From NCBI RefSeq assembly GCF_905212195.1, contig NZ_CAJMDQ010000023.1, positions 1-27,569 on the forward strand: a stretch of 27,569 nucleotides of DNA. Direction: 5' to 3'. Shown piece by piece: positions 7,542 to 14,982 of the stretch (the stretch's first letter is position 1; each line of letters starts with the position of its first letter). The translations under genes were made by a program, and so were the position numbers. The stretch comes from an uncultured Anaerotignum sp. Lineage in GTDB: Bacteria > Bacillota > Clostridia > Lachnospirales > Anaerotignaceae. The notes under the pieces are model-generated. The model was not told the origin of the DNA. It ran no database searches and was given only the letters and a program-made list of their open reading frames with translations.

Positions 7542-8657
7542 ATGGACCCTAGAATTGAACAATTGGCTTATAATCTGGTGCATAATTCCTGCCGCCTCCA
7601 GAAAGGCGAAAAGGTCATGATTCACCAGAACGGCATCCATCCGGCACCGCTGGTAAAAGCCATCATCAAAGAAGTATACAAAATCGGCGCGACACCCTTT
7701 TTGCAGCTTATGACAAACTCTCTGGAACGTGAACTGCTGCTGGGTGCCACAAAAGAACAGATGGAACTCATGGCAAAGGCAGACAGCTTGCTCATGAATG
7801 AAATGGACGCATTCATCGGTGTCCGCGGTGAGGACAACATCACTGAACAGGCAGACGTGCCCAACGAAAAACAGAGCATTTACGAAAAATATTACTCTGC
7901 ACCTGTTCACCATGAAATCCGCGTGCCCCATACAAAATGGGTGGTACTGCGCTACCCCACCAACGGCATGGCACAGTCCGCACACACCAGTCTGGAAGAC
8001 TTTGAAGATTTCTACTTCAATGTATGCAATCTGGACTACGGCAAAATGTCCAAAGCCATGGACAGCATCGTTGACCTGATGAACCGCACAGACAAAGTTC
8101 GTCTGGTGGCAAAAGGCACCGACCTGACATTCTCCATCAAGGACATTCCCGCTGTGAAATGCGCCGGCACCTGCAACATTCCCGACGGGGAAATCTACAC
8201 AGCCCCCGTTCGTGACTCCATCAACGGCGTCATCACTTACAACACCCCTTCCGAATACAACAGCTTTACATTCGAAAATGTAAAACTCACATTCAAAGAC
8301 GGGAAAATCATCGACTGCGACGGCAACGACAAAGAACGTCTGGAACACATCTTCAACACCGACGAAGGCGCAAGATATGTGGGTGAATTTGCCATCGGCG
8401 TAAACCCTTATATCACAAAACCCATGAACAACATTCTGTTCGACGAAAAGATTTCCGGCAGTATCCACTTCACTCCCGGTAACTGCTATGACGATGCACC
8501 CAACGGCAATAAATCCGCCATCCACTGGGATTTGGTGCTGATTATGACACCGGAATACGGCGGCGGTGAAATCTGGTTCGATGATGTGCTCATCCGCAAA
8601 GACGGACGTTTCGTTCTGCCTGAACTGGAATGCCTGAACCCTGAAAATCTGATGTAA
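7542..8657 (+). CDS. M29 family metallo-aminopeptidase
   Basis: This 371-residue cytoplasmic protein belongs to peptidase family M29 (AmpS, PepS, aminopeptidase T), which removes N-terminal residues from peptides with a two-metal centre. All expected ligand segments are present: E217 in IPDGEIYTAP, E282 in YVGEFAIGVN, H309 in SIHFTPG, and H328 with D330 in AIHWDLV. Length is slightly under the usual 400-410. The ATG at 7542 follows AAAGGAG with an 8-base spacer. It is monocistronic, with its own promoter and a strong hairpin after the stop. Confidence 0.93.
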   Translation: MDPRIEQLAYNLVHNSCRLQKGEKVMIHQNGIHPAPLVKAIIKEVYKIGATPFLQLMTNSLERELLLGATKEQMELMAKADSLLMNEMDAFIGVRGEDNITEQADVPNEKQSIYEKYYSAPVHHEIRVPHTKWVVLRYPTNGMAQSAHTSLEDFEDFYFNVCNLDYGKMSKAMDSIVDLMNRTDKVRLVAKGTDLTFSIKDIPAVKCAGTCNIPDGEIYTAPVRDSINGVITYNTPSEYNSFTFENVKLTFKDGKIIDCDGNDKERLEHIFNTDEGARYVGEFAIGVNPYITKPMNNILFDEKISGSIHFTPGNCYDDAPNGNKSAIHWDLVLIMTPEYGGGEIWFDDVLIRKDGRFVLPELECLNPENLM

Positions 8658-8699
8658 TTTTGTTTCAGCAGGAAACATAATATAATAGTAGAAACAGCA

Positions 8700-8738
8700 A
8701 AACCATGGAAGTCAAAGAACGATTTCCATGGTTTTTTT
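8700..8738. terminator. Terminator after the aminopeptidase gene
   Basis: AAACCATGGAA (8700-8710) pairs with TTCCATGGTTT (8724-8734), followed by a T run. With A residues on the other side it may also serve the - strand gene ending at 8773. Confidence 0.85.
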
Positions 8739-8772
8739 CTGCTTTTTTGAATGGTATTATTTTCTCGAAATT

Positions 8773-9012
8773 TCAACACATTTCACTGGGCGTACCTTTT
8801 TCACGCCGCTCCCGAAACAGTTCCTCCGTTGCTGCCAAAAGTTCCGTCTGTATCTCCTCCACCATCTCTGTCATGTGGGACACCGTCACCACGTAAGGCG
8901 TTTTCCATGGGTCACAGCCTGCGGTCATGGCATCCAGCAAAAGAGAAAGGATGCTTCGCACCAGGTCCGTTTTCTGGTATAAATCCTGCAATACATCCAA
9001 TGGTTTTTCCAC
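8773..9012 (-). CDS. Small helical protein of unknown function
   Basis: This 79-residue protein is not recognised. It would begin MEKPLDVLQD at a GTG (9012), chosen because AAAGGAGGGG lies 8 bases upstream; the frame stays open further upstream, but that part overlaps the metG promoter and T-box on the other strand and reads like noise. The sequence is Leu/Glu-rich with predicted helices (LYQKTDLVRSILSLLLDAMT and MTEMVEEIQTELLAATEELF) on either side of a short WKTPYVVTVS strand, with no membrane segment and no metal motif. It stands alone between the aminopeptidase gene and metG. The good ribosome site and amphipathic composition argue it is real; homologue searching would settle it. Confidence 0.6.
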   Translation of the reverse strand: MEKPLDVLQDLYQKTDLVRSILSLLLDAMTAGCDPWKTPYVVTVSHMTEMVEEIQTELLAATEELFRERREKGTPSEMC

Positions 9013-9068
9013 GTTTTTCTCCCCTCCTTTTGCCCATGGTATCACACCTTCTCCCCCTTCATGGGAAA

Positions 9069-9097
9069 ATGCCACAATCCTGTGGCATAATTTTTTT
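9069..9097. terminator. Hairpin upstream of the metG promoter
   Basis: ATGCCAC (9069-9075) and GTGGCAT (9082-9088) form a perfect stem, followed on + by a run of T. On + it looks like an intrinsic terminator with no obvious gene before it; on - it lies in the leader of the small gene at 8773-9012. Confidence 0.45.
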
Positions 9098-9137
9098 CCA
9101 CAAAAACCATTTATTTCTCCTTTTGCCTGTATATCCG

Positions 9138-9167
9138 TTGACAGAAAAGCCCAAAATATAGTAAAAT
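9138..9167 (+). promoter_or_regulatory. Promoter of the metG T-box transcript
   Basis: TTGACA (9138-9143), 18 bases and TAAAAT (9162-9167) stand directly before the T-box leader, giving a 5' leader of about 310 bases ahead of metG. Confidence 0.75.
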
Positions 9168-9171
9168 GCAA

Positions 9172-9430
9172 GGGACAACAGCAATGAAAAGGAGAGTAGG
9201 CGGCACACAATGCCACAGAGAGCCCCGGCAAGCTGAAAAGGGGCGCAGGAATGACGCTGAACATGGCCTTGGAGCTTCGCACCGACTGCTTCGGCATAGG
9301 CTGCGACGGGTTGCGCCCGTTACTGCGTGAGGGTATTTATTGTACCTGCTGAGGTCTTTTTTGTGAAAAAAAGATAAACTAAGGTGGTAACACGGTCACT
9401 TCCGTCCTTTGCAGAAAGGGCGGTTTTTTT
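9172..9430 (+). promoter_or_regulatory. T-box riboswitch (methionine), metG leader
   Basis: The leader has T-box architecture: a long stem I with a distal AGAGAGCC segment and a specifier region reading GAAC-ATG-GCC with ATG at 9263-9265, then a GGAG closing strand. The T-box itself is AAGGTGGTAACACGG (9381-9395), where TGGT can pair with the NCCA end of a tRNA whose discriminator base is A, as in tRNA-Met. It departs from the usual AGGGTGGNACCGCG. Uncharged tRNA-Met would stabilise the antiterminator and switch on metG; charged tRNA would let the hairpin at 9402-9430 stop transcription. The specifier assignment was made by eye and fits the gene downstream. Confidence 0.9.
9402..9430 (+). terminator. 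T-box-controlled terminator
   Basis: CCGTCCTTT (9402-9410) pairs with AAAGGGCGG (9415-9423) with one G-U pair, followed by seven T. Its 5' arm is next to the T-box sequence, as expected for a competing antiterminator. Confidence 0.88.
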
Positions 9431-9483
9431 ATTGTGTGCCATCTTCCATTTTTGTAGAAAACCATTGAAAAGGAGAGATATTT

Positions 9484-11463
9484 GTGGCAAAAGAAAAATT
9501 TTATATCACCACACCCATTTACTACCCCAGTGATAAGCTGCATATCGGTCATTCCTACTGTACCGTTGCAACAGACACCATGGCACGTTACAAAAGACTG
9601 CGTGGTTACGATGTAATGTTCCTGACAGGTACTGACGAACACGGTCAGAAAATCGAACGTATCGCTACCAGCCAGGGCATGACACCCAAGGAATACACCG
9701 ACAAAATCGTCAAAGGCATCAAGGAACTGTGGAGCACACTCTGCATCTCCTACGATAAATTCATCCGTACCACAGACGATTACCATGTAAAAACCGTTCA
9801 GAAAATCTTCAAACAGCTCTACGATCAGGGCGACATCTACAAAAGCTCCTATGAAGGCTGGTACTGCACACCCTGCGAATCCTTCTTCACAGAACATCAG
9901 CTGGTAGACGGCAAATGCCCCGACTGTGGTCGTGATGTGGAACTCTTGAAAGAAGAAAGCTATTTCTTCCGTCTTTCCAAATATCAGGACAGAATCATCA
10001 AATACATGGAAGAAAACCCTGAATTCCTGCAGCCCAACACACGCCAGAACGAAATGATCAACAACTTCCTGAAACCCGGTCTGGAAGATCTGGCTGTTTC
10101 CCGTACCTCCTTCAAATGGGGCGTACCTGTAGAATTTGACCCCGGCCATATCGTATACGTTTGGGTAGACGCCCTGTCCAACTATATCACTGCTCTGGGT
10201 TACGGCACAGAAGACGACAGCCTGTTCAAAAAATTCTGGCCTGCTGACGTACACGTTGTAGGGAAAGAAATCGTACGTTTCCACGCTATCATCTGGCCTG
10301 CAATGCTGATGGCTCTGAATCTGCCTCTGCCCAAACAGATCTTTGGTCATGGCTGGCTGGTTATCAACGGCGGCAAAATGTCCAAATCCGTTGGTAACGT
10401 TGTAGACCCTAACGTACTGGTTGACAAATACGGCGTAGACGCGATCCGTTACTTCCTGCTGCGTGAAATCGCATTCGGTCAGGACGGCAACTTCAACAAC
10501 GAAGCACTGATTCAGCGTATCAACTCCGACCTGGCAAACGACCTGGGCAACCTGGTTTCCAGAACCGTTGGTATGATTGATAAATATTTCGGCGGCACAC
10601 TGCCCGCAGAACGCACTGCAACACCTTTTGACGAAGACCTGAAAGCTGTTGCACTGGCTACCACAGAAAAAGTGGAAAACGCTATGGAAAAAATGTTCTT
10701 CAGCGATGCTCTGGTAGAAATCTGGAATCTGGTTCGCCGTACAAACAAATATATCGACGAAACACAGCCCTGGATTCTGTGCAAAGACGAAGCAAAGAAA
10801 GCAGAACTGGCAAACGCTCTGTACAACGTTGCAGAAAGCATCCGTATCGTTTCCATCCTGATTCAGCCTTTCATGCCCAACACACCTGCAAAAATCTGGG
10901 CACAGTACAACATCACAGAAGGCGACGCAACTGCTTGGGACAGCACAAAGACATGGGGTGTACTGCCTGCTGAACTGAAAGTACAGAAAGGCGAAACACT
11001 GTTCCCTAGAATCGATATGAAGAAAGAACTGGCAGAACTGGAAGCAGCTATCAAAGCTTCTCAGGCAACATCCGTTGCAAACCAGCAGAAAAAAGAAGCT
11101 GAAAAGAAAGCCGAAGCAGAAAGCGAATACCCTGCAGAAATCACCATCGAAGACTTCTGCAAAGTACAGCTGAAAGTAGGCGAAGTGCTGGAAAGCAAAG
11201 AAGTGGAAGGCTCCAAAAAACTGCTGCGCAACGTGATCAAAATCGGTGACGAAGAAAGAGTCATCTTCTCCGGCATCAAAGACGCTTATGCCCCCGGCGA
11301 ACTGGTAGGCAAACGCGTTGTAGTTGCTTATAACCTGAAACCCAGAAAAATGATGGGTGAAATGTCTTACGGAATGATTCTGTGTGCCGAAGACGGAGAC
11401 GGCAAACTGAGCGTTCTGACAACAGACGACAAAGACTTTGCAAGCGGGAGCAGCATCAGCTGA
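9484..11463 (+). CDS. metG: Methionyl-tRNA synthetase
   Basis: This 659-residue class I enzyme charges tRNA-Met with methionine. The HIGH signature is H20-I-G-H23, the zinc-binding knuckle is C128-x-x-C131 with C145-x-x-C148, and KMSKS is at 298-302. After the anticodon-binding helices and a Lys/Glu-rich linker (about 535-550), residues about 553-659 form the EMAP/Arc1-like OB domain that helps tRNA binding and dimerisation. Length is that of full-length bacterial enzymes with this C-terminal domain. The start is a GTG at 9484 behind AAGGAGAG. It is controlled by the T-box upstream and its stop overlaps the start of tatD in TGATG. Confidence 0.97.
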   Translation: MAKEKFYITTPIYYPSDKLHIGHSYCTVATDTMARYKRLRGYDVMFLTGTDEHGQKIERIATSQGMTPKEYTDKIVKGIKELWSTLCISYDKFIRTTDDYHVKTVQKIFKQLYDQGDIYKSSYEGWYCTPCESFFTEHQLVDGKCPDCGRDVELLKEESYFFRLSKYQDRIIKYMEENPEFLQPNTRQNEMINNFLKPGLEDLAVSRTSFKWGVPVEFDPGHIVYVWVDALSNYITALGYGTEDDSLFKKFWPADVHVVGKEIVRFHAIIWPAMLMALNLPLPKQIFGHGWLVINGGKMSKSVGNVVDPNVLVDKYGVDAIRYFLLREIAFGQDGNFNNEALIQRINSDLANDLGNLVSRTVGMIDKYFGGTLPAERTATPFDEDLKAVALATTEKVENAMEKMFFSDALVEIWNLVRRTNKYIDETQPWILCKDEAKKAELANALYNVAESIRIVSILIQPFMPNTPAKIWAQYNITEGDATAWDSTKTWGVLPAELKVQKGETLFPRIDMKKELAELEAAIKASQATSVANQQKKEAEKKAEAESEYPAEITIEDFCKVQLKVGEVLESKEVEGSKKLLRNVIKIGDEERVIFSGIKDAYAPGELVGKRVVVAYNLKPRKMMGEMSYGMILCAEDGDGKLSVLTTDDKDFASGSSIS

Positions 11464-12218
11464 TGTATTTCGAATCTCACGCACATTATGACGATAAACG
11501 CTTTCGTGAAGACAGGGAGAAGCTCTTAGAGCTTCTCCCCTCTTGCGGTATTGACCATGTAGTCAACATCGGCTGCGACCTGAAAAGCTCTCAGGAAAGC
11601 ATCCGTCTGGCTGAAAAATATGACTACATTTACGCATCCGTCGGCGTACACCCTCACGAAGTAAGCGAAATGACCTCCCAGACCATCGAAGAACTCCGCC
11701 GTCTTGCGGCTCATGAAAAAGTCGTTGCCATCGGCGAAATCGGTCTGGATTATTATTACGATTTCAGTCCCAGAGAACTGCAGCAGTTCTGGTTCCGCCA
11801 GCAGCTCCGCCTTGCAGAATCTGTTAACAAACCTGTAATAATTCACTCCAGAGACGCTTCTCAGGAGACCTTTGACATCATCAAAAGCAGCCCCATCCGC
11901 CGGGGTGTCATCCACTGTTACTCCGGTGCATGGCAAATGGCGAAAGACTATGTAGATATGGGCTTTTTCATCGGTGTTGGGGGGGTAGTGACCTTCTCAA
12001 ACGCCAAAAAACTGGTGGAAGTGGTGGATAAAATCCCCATTGAAAAAATTCTCATCGAAACAGACAGCCCTTATCTGGCACCCAACCCCAACCGCGGCAA
12101 ACGTAACGACTCCAGAAATTTACAATTTGTTGTCGAAAAGATTGCGGAAATTAAGAAATTGTCACCGGAAGATGTCGCAAAAATTACGTTTGATAACGCA
12201 AAATCGCTCTTTTTTTAA
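11463..12218 (+). CDS. tatD: TatD family metal-dependent hydrolase
   Basis: This 251-residue cytoplasmic protein is a TatD-type TIM-barrel hydrolase, a family with DNase activity. The metal ligands are all visible: H6-A-H8, E92 in GEIGLDY, H128 in IIHSRD, H151 in VIHCYSG and D201 in ETDSPYLAP. The ATG overlaps the metG stop codon by one base; the frame is open further upstream inside metG, but family alignment begins at MYFESHAHYDD. The overlap implies translational coupling with metG. B. subtilis has the same metS-yabD order, where YabD is the orthologous protein. Confidence 0.94.
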   Translation: MYFESHAHYDDKRFREDREKLLELLPSCGIDHVVNIGCDLKSSQESIRLAEKYDYIYASVGVHPHEVSEMTSQTIEELRRLAAHEKVVAIGEIGLDYYYDFSPRELQQFWFRQQLRLAESVNKPVIIHSRDASQETFDIIKSSPIRRGVIHCYSGAWQMAKDYVDMGFFIGVGGVVTFSNAKKLVEVVDKIPIEKILIETDSPYLAPNPNRGKRNDSRNLQFVVEKIAEIKKLSPEDVAKITFDNAKSLFF

Positions 12219-12225
12219 AAAAGGG

Positions 12226-12254
12226 TTGCATAAATGTTACAAATATGTTAATAT
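12226..12254 (+). promoter_or_regulatory. Promoter between tatD and the YabE-like gene
   Basis: TTGCAT (12226-12231), exactly 17 bases and TAATAT (12249-12254) fit a vegetative promoter, with a start near 12261. The terminator at 12270-12306 begins about 10 bases later. Confidence 0.55.
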
Positions 12255-12269
12255 AAGCAACGTAATAAA

Positions 12270-12306
12270 AATGAAGGTATATCGTTATGGTATATCTTCA
12301 TTTTTT
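12270..12306 (+). terminator. Terminator after metG-tatD / attenuator of the YabE-like gene
   Basis: A 14-pair stem joins AATGAAG-GTATATC (from 12270) to GGTATAT-CTTCATT, including two G-U pairs and a five-base loop, followed by a T run. It can end the metG-tatD transcript, but its position just after the promoter at 12226-12254 also allows attenuation. Confidence 0.8.
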
Positions 12307-12575
12307 GCAGTTGTGAATTTAACGAAATTTATAGATAGAAGTGACGACTTCCATCCCTTACGACTGCGATACCGAATGACCCCTAATGTCTTTCGGGAAA
12401 GGCATAAAATCTAATGTCTATCATCTGAATACGAGAGGAACGCCAGGCGGCCTTGGAGAAAAGACGCAGAATTTTTTCCGAACCGTCAACCCCAATCCTT
12501 TTCGGCTCCCACTCATTTTTACCCACAAAAAAGAGTGGTACAGAAAAAAGGAACCAACGTTCAAGGAGGAAAACA
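12307..12575 (+). promoter_or_regulatory. Long structured leader of the YabE-like gene
   Basis: These 270 bases contain no supported gene; a 68-codon open frame from 12386 has no ribosome site. Several stems are possible: CCGAA/TTCGG (12373-12377 with 12393-12397), CTGCG/CGCAG (12364-12368 with 12465-12469) closing about 100 bases, GGAGAAAA with TTTTTTCC (12455-12479), CCGAA/TTCGG (12478-12482 with 12501-12505) and CCACTC/GAGTGG (about 12508-12537). CTAATGTC occurs twice (near 12383 and 12411). Cell-wall genes of this kind are sometimes c-di-AMP riboswitch targets, but I cannot find the conserved motifs of that class here. Confidence 0.4.
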
Positions 12576-13367
12576 ATGAAAAAACATCTTAGAGTATTTG
12601 CTATCGTGGTATCTATTTTAGCAATCGGCTGCGGCACAGCGTCCGCTTATGACAAAAACACACAGTCCGTATTACTGGATATGGACGGTGTACCCCGCAT
12701 GGTGACAACAGATAAGACGACGGTCGGTGAACTGATGGCTGACCTTGCGGAAAACGTGGAAACAGAATACATCGTAACAAACGCAGATGAAAGCGATGTA
12801 CTGGTAGACGATATGGAACTGACTCTTACATCCGTAACAGAAAAAACAGTTTCCACAACAAAAACAGTGCCCTATGAAACTGTAGAACGCACAAACAACG
12901 ACCTGAAAAGCGGTGAATCCCGCGTGGTACAGGAAGGTGTTAACGGCACCGCAACTGTTATCAACAAAGAAATCTATCACGGCACAGAACTGGTAGAAAC
13001 CGTTTTCGTTGAAGAAAAGGTTGTTACCGAACCCGTAGATAAAATCGTGGAAGTAGGCCCCGAAAATGTTATCGCAGGTTACACCTACTCCAAAGCAATC
13101 AATGTAAAAGCAACAGCCTACACACCTTATGACGCAGGCTGCACCGGCGTTACAGCCACCGGTATGAAAGCCGGCAAAGGCGTAGTAGCCGTTGATCCCA
13201 AAGTAATCCCTCTGGGCTCCAGAGTATACGTGCCCGGTTACGGCGTAGCCATTGCCGCAGACACTGGCGGCGCCATCAAAGGCAACAGACTGGATGTATG
13301 CGTGAACAGCGTTTCCGAAGCATACAGCTGGGGTGTTAGAAACGTAACTGTATACGTTCTGGAATAA
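12576..13367 (+). CDS. YabE-like secreted protein: DUF348, G5 and 3D domains
   Basis: This 263-residue exported protein has a signal peptide (about 1-24, ending TASA), one DUF348 ubiquitin-like repeat (about 29-72), a G5 domain (about 85-162) and a C-terminal 3D domain (about 175-263). The three aspartates that name the last domain are D207, D229 and D240, in the lytic-transglycosylase-like fold shared with MltA and Rpf-type enzymes, so a role in peptidoglycan cleavage is likely. The ATG at 12576 follows AAGGAGG; the frame is open upstream but lacks a site. It lies after metG-tatD as yabE does in B. subtilis, but is much shorter (YabE is over 400 residues) and rnmV-ksgA do not follow. Confidence 0.9.
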   Translation: MKKHLRVFAIVVSILAIGCGTASAYDKNTQSVLLDMDGVPRMVTTDKTTVGELMADLAENVETEYIVTNADESDVLVDDMELTLTSVTEKTVSTTKTVPYETVERTNNDLKSGESRVVQEGVNGTATVINKEIYHGTELVETVFVEEKVVTEPVDKIVEVGPENVIAGYTYSKAINVKATAYTPYDAGCTGVTATGMKAGKGVVAVDPKVIPLGSRVYVPGYGVAIAADTGGAIKGNRLDVCVNSVSEAYSWGVRNVTVYVLE

Positions 13368-13418
13368 GACCCGTTGAAATAGAATACAAAACATCATATA
13401 CCACAAAAAATAGCAACA

Positions 13419-13449
13419 GCGTCCGAGAACATCGGGCGCTTTTCTTTTT
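13419..13449 (+). terminator. Terminator of the YabE-like gene
   Basis: GCGTCCGA (13419-13426) pairs with TCGGGCGC (13432-13439) with one G-U pair, followed by TTTTCTTTTT. Confidence 0.85.
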
Positions 13450-13592
13450 GTCTTTCTCCTGCCCTTCAAAGGCCCCTTTTCCGCAAAAATGCCTCTTGCC
13501 ATATTGTTTTGTATCTTGTATACATCTATTTTCCATTATAAGGCCCTCTCAGGCATTTTTATCCCCTTCCATGAAACTTTCCCCACAAAATG

Positions 13593-13630
13593 TAAAAACG
13601 CCTCTAAAAACCCCCTTTTTGACGTTTTTA
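13593..13630. repeat. Nested inverted repeat in the 13.4-13.96 kb gap
   Basis: TAAAAACG (13593-13600) and CGTTTTTA (13623-13630) are perfect arms, with AAAAA/TTTTT pairing inside around a C-rich loop. The stretch 13450-13960 contains this and three other palindromic structures and no supported gene: the open frames there lack ribosome sites and protein-like composition. Confidence 0.5.
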
Positions 13631-13722
13631 AGCTAGGGTATCCCCTCTACGCTTTTTTCCATAAAAAAGGAACATGGATTTTAAGGCTTCCTCATAAAAA
13701 AACGCCGGAATCTTAGGGACAT

Positions 13723-13816
13723 CTTCATAAGAAAACAAAGAAAGCCAAAATCCTTATCATGACAAAGGATTTTGGCTTTCTTATTTTTTATTTATTTGTT
13801 ATGTTTTCTTATGAAG
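13723..13816. repeat. 94-base double inverted repeat with terminator core
   Basis: Outer arms of 15 bases are perfect: CTTCATAAGAAAACA (13723-13737) and TGTTTTCTTATGAAG (13802-13816). Inside, AAGAAAGCCAAAATCCTT (13738-13755) pairs with AAGGATTTTGGCTTTCTT (about 13765-13782), followed by an AT-rich stretch. The inner hairpin is a bidirectional terminator suited to the convergent genes. The outer arms make the whole element resemble a small palindromic mobile or dispersed repeat, but I see no clear target-site duplication. Confidence 0.65.
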
Positions 13817-13830
13817 ACAGCCGTCGCAAT

Positions 13831-13880
13831 TTCCCTTAAGAAATCAAGGAAAAGGAAAATCAATGTTTTCTTAAGAGGAA
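13831..13880. repeat. Imperfect inverted repeat
   Basis: TTCCCTTAAGAAA (13831-13843) and TTTCTTAAGAGGAA (13867-13880) are complementary apart from one inserted A, around an A-rich 23-base loop. It follows the 94-base element closely; its role is unknown. Confidence 0.45.
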
Positions 13881-13925
13881 GTTGCTTTTTGATTCCAGCG
13901 TTCTTATTTTTACTGTCATTGCTCT

Positions 13926-13948
13926 GGCATGTTTCTTCTGAAACAGCC
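13926..13948. terminator. Hairpin beyond the stalk-protein gene
   Basis: GGCATGTTTC pairs with GAAACAGCC, one base bulged, around TTCT. On + it is followed by a T-rich stretch; on - it lies about 12 bases after the stop of the gene ending at 13961 but without a T run, so its use as a terminator there is uncertain. Confidence 0.4.
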
Positions 13949-13960
13949 TTTCAAATTTTC

Positions 13961-14881
13961 TTATTTTGTGCTGTCTACAGTGATGGTCTTTGTAGCATCA
14001 TCCCAACCTACAGCAATGTCCATCAAGCTGCACAGGTCGCGCAGTTTGAAATATGTACTGCCGTTGATGGTGTAAGCAGGCATTGCGTATTCCATCCATC
14101 CTCTGTACACAGGTGCAGCGGAAGGTAATGCCTGTTTTGCGGTGCCGTCTCCTGCTGCCAGTTCGCCGCCGACTGCCACGTAAGCTGTTCCACCCTGCAA
14201 ACTGATAGCTTTGGCATTTGCATCCCAAGTCACGTTAAAGCTCTTCGCTGTGCCGTTGACAGCTGCCGCTACGTCACGCAGTTTGAAATATGTATTGCCG
14301 CCAATGGTGTAAGCGTCAAAAGCCATTTCCTTGCCATTTACCAGCACTTTGGCCGCACTGGGCACAGCTGTGGTATACTGGGGTTTTGTCAGGCTTGCTG
14401 CTGTCTGTCCATTGCCTTCCACCACCAGATATACTTCCGCGCCGCCTGCAATGGCAGGATACATGCCAAGGGCACGATAGATGCCGGGTTCTTTAATGGT
14501 ATAAGTGGTGCCGACTTTTACAACAGCCTCTCCTTCGCTTTCAAAATAGAGAGCGTCCCAGCTTTCCTGTGTGTAACCATCAGGAAGCATAACCCCCTGC
14601 GCTGCCAGTGCGTTTCCAGCACTGAGATATTTTGTCACTTCAAAAGTCTGCAGCTCGTCCACAGCACTGACTTTCACAGGTGCCTGACACACATAGGCTT
14701 CTTTTCCAGCTACGGTGGTCTTACCTGTCACATTGGAAATGCTGAGCTGATATTGAGCCGCTTCCCCTTCCATTCTGTCATAGCCGTCCACCTGTACGGT
14801 TTCTGCCCCGAAAGCTGTCACAGGCAGTACCATAGTCAGCACCAGTGCTGCAGCCAGCCCCCTCATAGTTCTTTTTTTCAT
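13961..14881 (-). CDS. Secreted stalk-domain (copper amine oxidase N-like) protein
   Basis: This 306-residue protein has a clear signal peptide (KK-R-T start, hydrophobic core, cleavage after about residue 26, TAFGA) and no membrane anchor or sorting signal that I can see. The N-terminal 150 residues or so are unassigned. The C-terminal part carries two copies of the stalk motif: GNTYFKLRDVAAAVNGT and GSTYFKLRDLCSLMDIA, each within a unit ending in TWDANAKAISL or GWDDATKTITV. Such modules are common in clostridial extracellular proteins as spacers or wall-binding units. The start chosen is the ATG at 14881 after CAGGAGGGG; an upstream in-frame ATG at 14920 lacks a site and would spoil the signal peptide. 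It is monocistronic with an excellent promoter. Confidence 0.85.
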   Translation of the reverse strand: MKKRTMRGLAAALVLTMVLPVTAFGAETVQVDGYDRMEGEAAQYQLSISNVTGKTTVAGKEAYVCQAPVKVSAVDELQTFEVTKYLSAGNALAAQGVMLPDGYTQESWDALYFESEGEAVVKVGTTYTIKEPGIYRALGMYPAIAGGAEVYLVVEGNGQTAASLTKPQYTTAVPSAAKVLVNGKEMAFDAYTIGGNTYFKLRDVAAAVNGTAKSFNVTWDANAKAISLQGGTAYVAVGGELAAGDGTAKQALPSAAPVYRGWMEYAMPAYTINGSTYFKLRDLCSLMDIAVGWDDATKTITVDSTK

Positions 14882-14908
14882 AAAAGCCCCTCCTGATACA
14901 TAATTTTT

Positions 14909-14928
14909 TTGTATCCACACAGATACAA
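14909..14928 (-). promoter_or_regulatory. 5' leader hairpin of the stalk-protein gene
   Basis: TTGTATC (14922-14928 on the - strand) pairs with GATACAA (14909-14915) around six bases, directly at the expected transcript start. It is followed by A residues, not T, so it is more likely a stability element than a terminator. Confidence 0.4.
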
Positions 14929-14932
14929 GCCC

Positions 14933-14961
14933 ATTATAACAAGGAAGGTGTTCCCCTACAA
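14933..14961 (-). promoter_or_regulatory. Promoter of the stalk-protein gene
   Basis: On the - strand, TTGTAG (14956-14961), 17 bases and TATAAT (14933-14938), with TG one base ahead of the -10 (extended -10), form a strong vegetative promoter. Confidence 0.75.
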
Positions 14962-14982
14962 GAACATTTTTCTCACATAAAA

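Noticed and set aside
9379..11484. 701-codon open frame on - opposite metG
   Set aside because: Antisense of the metG codon pattern, with no start site and composition unlike protein.
12307..12575. c-di-AMP (ydaO-type) riboswitch before the YabE-like gene
   Set aside because: Only scattered fragments such as CCGAACC and AGGAAC match, in the wrong order; the conserved AGCTAAC-type segment is absent.
12386..12592. 68-codon frame in the YabE-like leader overlapping the gene start
   Set aside because: No ribosome site at its ATG and no recognisable composition; it was considered as a coupled leader peptide but nothing supports it.
13448..13716. Two short + frames in the gap after the YabE-like gene
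   Set aside because: They begin inside the terminator tail, lack ribosome sites and run through inverted repeats.
13723..13816. Insertion sequence or CRISPR-like repeat
   Set aside because: There is no transposase, and the arms occur once each as an inverted pair, not as spaced direct repeats.
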